Shown here piece by piece: positions 1-5,021 of a DNA stretch of 5,021 nucleotides. A model generated the notes under the pieces. That model saw nothing but the letters and a program-made list of their open reading frames with translations. It had not been told where the DNA came from and did no database searches. Origin of the DNA: Syntrophaceae bacterium (GTDB lineage Bacteria; Desulfobacterota; Syntrophia; Syntrophales; UBA2185). The DNA lies in assembly GCA_017885225.1 (NCBI GenBank), contig JAFNGM010000140.1, forward strand, positions 1 through 5,021, given 5' to 3'. The position numbers and the translations under genes were made by a program. The stretch's first letter is position 1. Every line of letters starts with the position of its first letter.

Positions 1-1
1 G

Positions 2-238
2 GGGCAGGTGCAGCCCTGCGGTTATCTGGAGCTCGATTGTGGCCAGCTCAAAGAGAAAGGATTTGAGGACATCTGGAATAATTCCCCCATATTCAAAGAC
101 CTGAGAAATCTGAATCACTACAAAGGCAAATGCGGCCGGTGTGAGTTTATTAAAGTATGCGGCGGGTGCCGGGCGCGGGCATACGAAATCACAGGAGATT
201 ACTTAGCCGAGGAGCCGTTCTGTATTTACGAACCGTGA
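2..238 (+). CDS. ahbD: Radical SAM/SPASM protein, C-terminal fragment; probable heme synthase AhbD
   Basis: This is the 3' end of a gene that begins left of the window; the frame is open to the edge, so the GTG at 8 is not a real start. About 78 codons remain. The fragment is a SPASM-type C-terminal domain. Counting from the GTG codon, Cys lie at 4, 11, 42, 45, 51, 54 and 72, in a CxxC-x5-CxxC core (CGRCEFIKVCGGC) followed by RARAYEITGDYLAEEPFC. Such Cys bind an auxiliary [4Fe-4S] cluster. The CGGCRARA and GDYxAEEPFC endings fit AhbD/NirJ-like proteins. AhbD oxidatively decarboxylates two propionates of iron-coproporphyrin III to give heme b in the cytoplasm. An ahbA gene lies 684 bp downstream on the same strand, which supports the call. 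The radical-SAM CxxxCxxC motif is outside the window. AhbC, NirJ or another SPASM enzyme remains possible; AhbD is preferred from remembered family signatures. Confidence 0.72.
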   Translation, partial: GQVQPCGYLELDCGQLKEKGFEDIWNNSPIFKDLRNLNHYKGKCGRCEFIKVCGGCRARAYEITGDYLAEEPFCIYEP

Positions 239-337
239 AAAAGGGGACAAAGGAAAAAGGGGACAGGCTACTTTTTCTTTCATACCATTGCTTTTTCCTT
301 TACAACTGAAAAAAAGTAGCCTGTCCCCTTTTTCCTT
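238..337. repeat. REPIN-like inverted repeat filling a convergent intergenic gap; possible bidirectional terminator
   Basis: Bases 250-276 and 311-337 are perfect 27-bp inverted complements around a 34-base loop (277-310). Each arm carries GGGGACAGGCTACTTTTT or its complement (259-276 and 311-328). In front of the left arm, AAAAAGGGGACA occurs twice in direct repeat (238-249 and 254-265, period 16). CTTTTTCCTT also occurs twice (291-300 and 328-337), so alternative pairings exist. The element runs from the last base of the upstream TGA into the TAA of the minus-strand gene. Two head-to-head copies of a short motif form the REP doublet (REPIN/BIME) architecture spread by REP-associated tyrosine transposases; that assignment is inference. 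In RNA from either strand it would form a long hairpin with a T-run in its 3' arm, so it could end transcription of both convergent genes. Confidence 0.85.
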
Positions 338-716
338 ATTCACTATATCGTACGAAAGAAAAGTATTTTCGTTTGAAGATGAGGGTTATATTTTCCTGAA
401 CGAGCACACGGCGGCCTGCTTCAAGAGATCCCATCAGTGAGCCCTCAAGCTTCACAATTCTTCCGTCGTCAAGATCGACCATGTATGCTTTCCCGGCGGT
501 TTCGCCCAACTGTGCCTGTTCACTTTTTTTTGAAGTACCCGGGATCGGCTGCCCGACGGGTCGTGGAGGATCAAACACTAAGACATAAAAAAATAATATC
601 AGCACGATAATAACGGGAAGCCAGACAAAAAAGAAACGGTGTCCCTGTCTTCTTTCGGAATCCCGATATTTTGAAGGGTCTTTGCCTTTATTTCCCTGTT
701 TTTTCTGCCGACTCAC
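336..716 (-). CDS. Small single-pass membrane protein of unknown function
   Basis: The product has 126 residues and I do not recognise its family. Residues 1-27 are highly charged and mostly basic (MSRQKKQGNKGKDPSKYRD...), predicting a cytoplasmic N-terminus. Residues about 28-48 form one strong hydrophobic segment (FFFVWLPVIIVLILFFYVLVF). A Pro-rich linker follows (about 49-60, with PPRPVGQPIPG), then a probably extracytoplasmic region whose last 50 residues alternate like a small beta domain (YMVDLDDGRIVKLEG, GRRVLVQENITLIF). There are no cysteines, no lipobox and no catalytic motif. The start is GTG at 714-716; a G-rich stretch (GGGGGC on the minus strand) lies about 6 bases upstream, and the only internal Met is residue 79. 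The stop lies in the inverted repeat. A good promoter (762-789) supports its being a real gene. It is convergent with the ahbD-like gene and divergent from ahbA. Confidence 0.65.
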   Translation of the reverse strand: MSRQKKQGNKGKDPSKYRDSERRQGHRFFFVWLPVIIVLILFFYVLVFDPPRPVGQPIPGTSKKSEQAQLGETAGKAYMVDLDDGRIVKLEGSLMGSLEAGRRVLVQENITLIFKRKYFSFVRYSE

Positions 717-761
717 ACTCTGCCCCCGTACAATATTTCTTTGATAACGTATACAGGCAAA

Positions 762-789
762 CTTATCAGATGGTTACAATTAATGTCAA
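762..789 (-). promoter_or_regulatory. Sigma-70-type promoter for the minus-strand membrane-protein gene
   Basis: Read on the minus strand, a perfect TTGACA -35 box (784-789) is followed after 16 bases by GATAAG (762-767), four of six matches to TATAAT. Transcription would begin near 755 and give a leader of about 40 bases before the GTG at 716. Seen by eye only. Confidence 0.5.
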
Positions 790-837
790 GTTCGAGGTTT
801 TTACGTAACTTGGCATTTCTTTATCTATAAGTGAAGA

Positions 838-866
838 TTGACAATTCTTAATCATTATGAAACATT
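838..866 (+). promoter_or_regulatory. Sigma-70-type promoter for ahbA
   Basis: A perfect TTGACA -35 box (838-843) is followed, after a 17-base spacer, by AACATT (861-866), a weak -10 box that keeps the key second A and final T. Transcription would start near 873, about 50 bases before the ATG of ahbA. A weak -10 with a strong -35 is compatible with a controlled promoter, and the spacer holds the dyad described separately. An alternative -10 (TATAAG, 826-831) has no good -35 partner. Confidence 0.45.
845..861. promoter_or_regulatory. 17-bp dyad in the ahbA promoter spacer; Fur-box-like operator candidate
   Basis: TTCTTAATCATTATGAA is symmetric about the C at 853, with seven of eight base pairs matched (only the T/T pair at 848/858 fails). 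It fills the spacer between the -35 and -10 elements, where a bound protein would block RNA polymerase. Bases 846-860 match the Fur 7-1-7 consensus TGATAATNATTATCA at 11 of 14 non-central positions. Fur control of a heme gene would be sensible, but other dimeric regulators, or AhbA-like Lrp-fold proteins, cannot be excluded. Confidence 0.45.
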
Positions 867-921
867 GTCTCTGAAAATTTTTTTTGATTAACACATATAT
901 GAACTGAAGAACCTTTTGAAA

Positions 922-1368
922 ATGGACGGCATTGACAAAAAGATTTTAAATATTATCCAGAAGGAATTTCCTGTGGCGGCGGAGCCTTTCAAGGTGATAG
1001 CGGAAAGAGTGGGCATCACGGAGGATGAAGTGCTGGAGAGGATTTCCAAGCTCAAGCAGGAAGGGATCATACGGCGGATCGGGGCGGTCTTCGATTCAAG
1101 AAAGATGGGCTTTGTGAGCACTCTCTGCACCGCACGGGTACCGGAAGAAAAATTAAAAGCCTTCGTCGAAGCCGTGAATTCCTATGCCGGCGTCACCCAC
1201 AATTACCGGAGAAACCACGAGTATAACGTGTGGTTCACGTTCATTGCGCCTGATGAGGAAACGCTGGAAAAATTCCTGGCCGAAATACGCGACAGGACAG
1301 GCGTCATAGATATAATCAGTATGCCCGCGGTGCGGACGTTTAAGATTGATGCGAGCTTTGAATTGTAA
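922..1368 (+). CDS. ahbA: Siroheme decarboxylase subunit AhbA (Lrp/AsnC-fold)
   Basis: The product has 148 residues from the ATG at 922. A TTG at 916 in the same frame would add two residues; a weak GAAGA (906-910) fits that start at least as well, but the MDGIDKKILN opening fits the family. Residues about 4-52 form a winged-helix domain of Lrp/AsnC type (IDKKILNIIQ, GITEDEVLERISKLKQEGIIRRIGAVFDS). Residues about 63-145 form the alpha/beta ligand-binding domain, with GVTHNYRRNHEYNVWFTF at 90-107. This His-rich stretch (H93, H99) marks the siroheme decarboxylase/NirDLGH family rather than true Lrp regulators. AhbA and AhbB together remove the C12 and C18 acetate carboxyls of siroheme, giving 12,18-didecarboxysiroheme. 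The HNY motif and the STLCTARVPEEK stretch point to AhbA rather than AhbB, from memory of the family. No ahbB is in the window. General annotation often miscalls such genes as AsnC regulators. Confidence 0.86.
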   Translation: MDGIDKKILNIIQKEFPVAAEPFKVIAERVGITEDEVLERISKLKQEGIIRRIGAVFDSRKMGFVSTLCTARVPEEKLKAFVEAVNSYAGVTHNYRRNHEYNVWFTFIAPDEETLEKFLAEIRDRTGVIDIISMPAVRTFKIDASFEL

Positions 1369-1386
1369 GGAGACAACCACCCCCTG

Positions 1387-1416
1387 CCCCCGCCAGCGGG
1401 GGACAAGCGACTTTTT
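1387..1416 (+). repeat. GC hairpin plus diverged copy of the upstream repeat motif, between ahbA and polA
   Basis: CCCCCG (1387-1392) and CGGGGG (1397-1402) pair around a CCAG loop. Overlapping the right arm, bases 1399-1416 (GGGGACAAGCGACTTTTT) match 259-276 of the first repeat at 16 of 18 positions, differing only at 1406 and 1409. The T-run sits 9 bases after the stem, too far for a classical intrinsic terminator, so termination here would be partial at best. I read it as a degenerate single copy of the same dispersed repeat family. Confidence 0.55.
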
Positions 1417-1451
1417 ACGAGAGCGTCAAGGATAATGACGGAAAGCAAATA

Positions 1452-4136
1452 ATGATTATAGAAAAAGAACAACCTACTCTGTTTTTAATCGACGGGAGCA
1501 ACTACGTCTATCGCGCTTTTTACGCGATCAGGGAATTGTCCAATTCCAAAGGTTTCCCCACCAACGCCATCTACGGTTTTACCATGATGCTCCTGAAACT
1601 CCTGAAAGACTGGAAACCAGAATACATTGCCATTGCTTTCGACGTCAAGGGCCCCACCTTCCGCCATGATGCTTTCGAAGCATACAAAGCCACGAGAAGG
1701 GCCACACCAGATGCCCTGATACCGCAGATACCTTTCATCAAGGATATTGTTCGCGGCTTTTCCATACCTGTTCTCGAACAGCAGGGACTGGAGGCGGACG
1801 ACATCATCGGGACCCTGGCCCGAAAGTACGCAGGAGAAGGGATAAAGACGGTCATCGTCTCCGGGGATAAGGATATGATGCAGCTCATCTCCGATGATAT
1901 CACGATGATCGATACCATGAAGGATGTAACCTACAATGTCGAAGCCGTCAAAGAGCGCTTCGGAGTCGGTCCGGAAAAAGTGGTGGAACTGCTTGGTCTC
2001 GCCGGTGATCAATCAGACAATATCCCGGGAGTCCCTGGTATAGGGCCGAAAAACGCCCAGCGCCTGATTGAAGAGTTCGGGTCTGTGGAGGGCGTTCTCG
2101 CGAACGTCGAGAAAGTACGAAACCTCAAAACAAGGGAAAGCATCCGGGCATTTGCCGAACAGGCCAGAATGAGCCGGGAGCTCGCCACGATAAGAACAGA
2201 CGCGGAATTTGATATCGACCTCGAACGCACACGCTACGCGGGACCTGACAATGAGGTATTAAAAACCCTGTTCAAGGAGTTCGAATTCTCATCGCTTCTT
2301 CAGGAATTGAAAATCAAGGAAGATGCGGTGGAGGGTCGCTATCGCCTCATTCTCACGGCAGATGAATTCACGGGCCTGCTCAAGCAGCTTGAGGGTGCAA
2401 AGGCATTCGCCTTTGATATTGTCATGAGTTCCGACGCCGCCATGCGCGCTGATCTTACAGGTATGGCGCTATGCCTGTCCGATGCGGAGGCATGTTACAT
2501 ACCCGTCGGCCACGATTACGTGGGTATGCCGGTCCAACTCAAGGCGAATGAACTCCTGAAAGGCATGGCGCCGTTTTTTGCCGATCAAAAGATCCGGAAG
2601 CACGGCCACGACATGAAGAACGCCCTGATTCTCCTGGCCAGGAATAATGTGGAGCTGAAAGGTTTGGAATGCGATACCATGGTGGCCTCCTATATCCTCA
2701 ATCCTGCCAGGCACAGTTTTGAGCTTGCAGATGTGGTCAGGGATCACCTGCGCAAGCAAATCTCCGCGGTAAAGGATGTCATCGGCAGCGGCGCAAAGGC
2801 TATTCCCTTCAGTGTCATTCCTGTGGAGAAAATGATGGACTACGCCTGCCGCCGGGCTGATGCGATCTGCGCCCTTTCGGCGGTACTCTCCGAAAAGATC
2901 GTGCGGGACGGATTCGTGGACCTCTATTACCAGGTGGAAATGCCCCTTGTTTCCGTTCTCGCCGCCATGGAGAAAAAAGGGGTTCTTCTGAATACGGGGC
3001 TTTTAAAAGAAATGTCCGCAGAGATAGAGCAATTGATGTCCCTCACCGAGGAAAAAATCTACGGATTAGCGGGGGAAAAATTCAACATCAATTCGCCGAA
3101 ACAGCTCCAGGTCGTGCTCTTTGAAAAGCTGGGCCTGCCCAAAGGGAGGAAGACGAAAGAGGGATATTCCACCGATGTCGATGTGTTGACCTATCTGGCC
3201 AGGAGCCACGAACTGCCCGCGGAAATACTGTCATACCGCGGTTTCGCGAAACTGAAATCAACCTATATAGACGCGCTCCCGGCGCTCATCAATCAGGACA
3301 CAGGACGCATCCACACATCCTACAACCAGACAGTTACCGCCACGGGCAGGCTTTCCAGCAGCAACCCGAATTTGCAGAACATCCCCATCAGAACAACCGA
3401 GGGAAAACGGATCAGACAGGCCTTCATCGCCCCGGAGGGATGGGAAATCATCTCCGCCGATTATTCCCAAATCGAACTTCGCATCCTCGCCCACCTCTCT
3501 GACGACAGGGCGCTCACCGATGCGTTCATGCAGGGTGAAGATATCCATACGGCAACGGCGGCCAATGTCTTCGGCGTATTTCCCGCGACGGTCACCCCGG
3601 ATATGCGGCGGCAGGCCAAGGTGATCAATTTCGGTATCCTCTACGGCATGAGCGCCTTTGGATTGTCAAGGGAACTGAATGTGGGCCAGAAAGTCGCTCA
3701 AACTTACATCGATGAATACTTCAACAGGTATCAGGGTGTGAGAGCATTTCTTGACGGCATCCTGGAGAATGCGAGGAAGAATGGATTCGTGACGACCCTT
3801 TTCAATCGACGCCGGTATCTCCCCGAAATCAACAGTGAGAATGCCCCCATCCGGCAGTTCGCCGAACGCATGGCCATCAATACTCCCATCCAGGGAACGG
3901 CGGCGGATCTCATTAAAATGGCCATGATTAATATCTCCAATTTTTTTGCGAAACGTCGCCTCCGGGCGCACATGATCATGCAGGTCCATGACGAGCTGAT
4001 TTTTGAATGCCATCACAACGAAAAGGAAGAAGTCATGGCACTGGTCAAGAAAGAGATGGAAGAGGTGATCGCACTGAAAGTGCCTCTCAAGGTGGACATC
4101 GCCTCCGGCAGAAATTGGGATGAGGCGCACGGGTGA
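1452..4136 (+). CDS. polA: DNA polymerase I, with an apparently inactive proofreading domain
   Basis: The product has 894 residues (E. coli PolA has 928) and fills and repairs DNA, removing RNA primers and extending 3' ends. The 5' nuclease domain (about 1-290) is intact: D14 (LIDGSN), D64, E114/D116/D117 (LEADD), D139/D141 (SGDKD), D186/D189 (GDQSDN) and a helix-hairpin-helix (IPGVPGIGPKNA). The 3'-5' exonuclease-like domain (about 295-485) keeps its outline (FAFD, ECDTMVASYILNP) but has lost most metal ligands: D322 remains, E. coli E357 is V324, D424 is A391 and D501 is R468. The polymerase domain (about 490-894) is complete: TGRLSSSNPNLQNIP, motif A SADYSQIELR (D670), the O-helix with R719, K723, F727 and Y731, and motif C MQVHDE (D847). 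F727 predicts normal discrimination against dideoxynucleotides. GGAAAG (1440-1445) lies 6 bases before the ATG. It follows ahbA by 83 bp and may be partly co-transcribed. Confidence 0.98.
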   Translation: MIIEKEQPTLFLIDGSNYVYRAFYAIRELSNSKGFPTNAIYGFTMMLLKLLKDWKPEYIAIAFDVKGPTFRHDAFEAYKATRRATPDALIPQIPFIKDIVRGFSIPVLEQQGLEADDIIGTLARKYAGEGIKTVIVSGDKDMMQLISDDITMIDTMKDVTYNVEAVKERFGVGPEKVVELLGLAGDQSDNIPGVPGIGPKNAQRLIEEFGSVEGVLANVEKVRNLKTRESIRAFAEQARMSRELATIRTDAEFDIDLERTRYAGPDNEVLKTLFKEFEFSSLLQELKIKEDAVEGRYRLILTADEFTGLLKQLEGAKAFAFDIVMSSDAAMRADLTGMALCLSDAEACYIPVGHDYVGMPVQLKANELLKGMAPFFADQKIRKHGHDMKNALILLARNNVELKGLECDTMVASYILNPARHSFELADVVRDHLRKQISAVKDVIGSGAKAIPFSVIPVEKMMDYACRRADAICALSAVLSEKIVRDGFVDLYYQVEMPLVSVLAAMEKKGVLLNTGLLKEMSAEIEQLMSLTEEKIYGLAGEKFNINSPKQLQVVLFEKLGLPKGRKTKEGYSTDVDVLTYLARSHELPAEILSYRGFAKLKSTYIDALPALINQDTGRIHTSYNQTVTATGRLSSSNPNLQNIPIRTTEGKRIRQAFIAPEGWEIISADYSQIELRILAHLSDDRALTDAFMQGEDIHTATAANVFGVFPATVTPDMRRQAKVINFGILYGMSAFGLSRELNVGQKVAQTYIDEYFNRYQGVRAFLDGILENARKNGFVTTLFNRRRYLPEINSENAPIRQFAERMAINTPIQGTAADLIKMAMINISNFFAKRRLRAHMIMQVHDELIFECHHNEKEEVMALVKKEMEEVIALKVPLKVDIASGRNWDEAHG

Positions 4137-4313
4137 GACGTTCCAAGAACACCTGCAGTGTTAAATATATTGTATGAGAGGGTAACATGAATGTACCCTT
4201 AGCGTTAGAGTACGCCATGACAAAAAAATGGAAAATCTCCGCATATAATATTTCTTTCTTCAATCAGGATGACATGGTATTGAGAATCGGACGAGAACGA
4301 AAGGATCAGGTCA

Positions 4314-4733
4314 ATGAGACTTGCCGTATTGGAAACGGAGCGATGTGTTGGCTGTCAGTGCTGCATGTTCGCGTGCTCACGAAGACAGGACGAGGCTGGC
4401 CTCACCAAGGCCTGTATTGCTGTGAAATCCGTCGGAGGTATGAAGCGGGGCTTTATTGTCATTGTTTGCCGTGCCTGTGAGGATCCCCCCTGCGCGAAAG
4501 TCTGTCCGACGAACGCCCTGGAGCCAAGAAAAGACGGTGGTGTGAAACTCAACATGGGAAAATGCATAGGCTGCGGGCACTGCCAGGATGCCTGCCTCAT
4601 AGGCGCCATCCTCTGGGATGAGACCACGAACAAGCCCATGATCTGCATCCACTGCGGTTACTGCGTCAAATTCTGTCCCCACAAGGTCATAGGATTGGAG
4701 AAAAAGGAGGTGGCAGGCGATGTTAAAAGATGA
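4314..4733 (+). CDS. Four-cluster [4Fe-4S] ferredoxin-like electron-transfer subunit of a tungsten AOR
   Basis: The product has 139 residues, no signal peptide and no membrane segment, so it should be cytoplasmic. Sixteen cysteines fall into four motifs: C11/C14/C17/C21 (CVGCQCCMFAC), C52/C55/C60/C64 (CRACEDPPCAKVC), C84/C87/C90/C94 (CIGCGHCQDAC) and C111/C114/C117/C121 (CIHCGYCVKFC). Two more, C16 and C34, lie outside them. This is the DmsB/HycB-type four-cluster layout in a very short protein. It should pass electrons between the active site of the AOR encoded next and another partner. Size and cluster number resemble AorA of the Aromatoleum tungsten AOR; BamC-like proteins are an alternative. 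The frame has a stop at 4281-4283 and ATG 4314 is the first good start, with AAGGA (4301-4305) 8 bases upstream. Its 3' end overlaps the AOR gene by 14 bp, a sign of coupled translation. Confidence 0.93.
   Translation: MRLAVLETERCVGCQCCMFACSRRQDEAGLTKACIAVKSVGGMKRGFIVIVCRACEDPPCAKVCPTNALEPRKDGGVKLNMGKCIGCGHCQDACLIGAILWDETTNKPMICIHCGYCVKFCPHKVIGLEKKEVAGDVKR
4705..4710 (+). promoter_or_regulatory. Strong Shine-Dalgarno for the AOR gene, inside the ferredoxin gene
   Basis: AGGAGG ends 9 bases before the ATG at 4720, within the last codons of the ferredoxin gene. It fixes the AOR start, supports translational coupling of the pair, and explains the 14-bp overlap. Confidence 0.8.
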
Positions 4734-5021
4734 TTCTCTCGCCAACATCCTTTACATAAATCTCTCGAATAGAACCTTCACGACAAAAAAGAGACCGGAA
4801 CTTTTTGAAAAATATATCGGGGGCGCCGGGGTGGCGATTCAGCTTTTGCATGAAGAATGTCCACCGGGCAGTGACCCTCTCGGCCCGGAAAACCCGATCA
4901 TTTTTGCGGTGGGCCCCCTCAATGCGTTGTTCCCCCTGGCCTCGAAAACTGTTTCCATGTTCAAATCTCCCCACACTGGTAACCTGGGCGAGAGTCACTG
5001 CGGCGGCCGCAGCGCCGTGGC
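4720..5021 (+). CDS. Tungsten-dependent aldehyde:ferredoxin oxidoreductase family protein, N-terminal fragment
   Basis: Only the first 100 codons are present; the gene runs off the right edge, and family members usually have about 600 residues. Visible AOR N-terminal signatures are ILYINLSNRTF (10-20, the opening beta strands), KYIGGAGVAIQLLHEE (31-46), the PPGSDPLGPENPIIFAVGPL stretch (48-67) and FKSPHTGNLGESHCGG (81-96). This domain wraps the tungsten-bispyranopterin cofactor. The family oxidises aldehydes to carboxylic acids, or reduces acids at low potential, with electrons passing through FeS proteins in the cytoplasm. The CxxC-type cluster motif and the substrate pocket lie beyond the window, so substrate and subclass (AOR, BamB-like or other) cannot be decided. 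HTG where many members have LTG is a small deviation. The ferredoxin gene directly upstream overlaps it and is its likely partner. Confidence 0.93.
   Translation, partial: MLKDDSLANILYINLSNRTFTTKKRPELFEKYIGGAGVAIQLLHEECPPGSDPLGPENPIIFAVGPLNALFPLASKTVSMFKSPHTGNLGESHCGGRSAV

Noticed and set aside
801..808. Palindrome TTACGTAA between the divergent promoters
   Set aside because: Eight bases of symmetry are common in AT-rich DNA and it does not extend outward; it lies outside both promoter cores.
922..1368. Reading the ahbA gene as an Lrp/AsnC transcription regulator
   Set aside because: The winged helix is present, but the THNYRRNHEYNVWFTF stretch is the signature of siroheme decarboxylase subunits, and a heme-synthase-like gene is nearby.
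1485..2012. A 175-codon minus-strand open frame inside polA, and a similar 154-codon one at 3666-4130
   Set aside because: Both lie fully antisense to conserved polA domains, have no recognisable protein features, and are expected by-products of codon bias.
4148..4162. Short inverted repeat AACAC/GTGTT after the polA stop as a terminator
   Set aside because: The stem is only five base pairs, mostly weak, and lacks a T-run after it; it is not convincing as an intrinsic terminator.
4141..4171. Possible promoter (TTCCAA ... TATATT) before the ferredoxin
   Set aside because: The -35 is poor and the spacer is 19 bases. An own promoter for the AOR operon is likely somewhere here, but this match is too weak to call.
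4187..4480. A 97-codon open frame on the plus strand with a good ribosome site, overlapping the ferredoxin start
   Set aside because: More than half of it overlaps the certain ferredoxin gene in a different frame, its composition there (CCEIRRRYEAGLYCHC) is a frame-shifted echo of the ferredoxin cysteines, and it resembles no family. Kept only as a low-interest observation.
4377..4998. Minus-strand open frames opposite the ferredoxin and AOR genes
   Set aside because: They are antisense to strongly conserved cysteine motifs and AOR signatures, and no promoter or family match is visible.

Overview
The window reads as a chromosomal segment of an anaerobic bacterium, most likely a Desulfobacterota (former Deltaproteobacteria) or similar syntrophic or sulfate-reducing lineage. 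This is inferred from gene content. It holds two genes of the siroheme-dependent (Ahb) heme pathway, typical of sulfate reducers, relatives and methanogens, and the start of a tungsten aldehyde oxidoreductase (AOR) operon, typical of strict anaerobes. No sequence search was possible, so the taxonomic guess is soft.

Layout, left to right. (1) The 3' end of a radical-SAM/SPASM gene resembling ahbD (heme synthase), stop at 238. (2) A stop-to-stop 97-bp gap filled by a REPIN-like element whose core is a perfect 27-bp inverted repeat (250-276 / 311-337). (3) A convergent minus-strand gene for a small single-pass membrane protein of unknown function (716 down to 336). (4) An AT-rich divergent promoter region (717-921) with a perfect TTGACA -35 box facing each way and a Fur-box-like dyad in the rightward promoter. 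(5) ahbA, a siroheme decarboxylase subunit of the Lrp/AsnC fold (922-1368). (6) An 83-bp gap with a GC hairpin and a diverged second copy of the repeat motif. (7) polA, a full-length three-domain DNA polymerase I whose 3'-5' exonuclease active site looks dead (1452-4136). (8) A 177-bp gap, then a 139-residue ferredoxin with four [4Fe-4S] cluster motifs (4314-4733), overlapping by 14 bp (9) the N-terminal 100 codons of an AOR-family tungsten enzyme that runs off the right edge.

How the genes work together. AhbA (with AhbB, not in the window) converts siroheme to 12,18-didecarboxysiroheme, and AhbD performs the last step, iron-coproporphyrin III to heme b. The two heme genes flank the repeat and the membrane-protein gene, so the cluster is interrupted. 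polA is a housekeeping gene downstream of ahbA and probably partly co-transcribed with it. The ferredoxin and AOR form a tight, translationally coupled pair. The ferredoxin should carry electrons from aldehyde oxidation at the tungsten-bispterin centre to (or from) a partner encoded further right. Its size and cluster count match the AorA subunit of the Aromatoleum-type AOR, which is known to form filaments.

Most notable points: the Fur-like operator in the ahbA promoter, the two related repeat copies, the exonuclease-dead PolA, and the AorA-like four-cluster ferredoxin.
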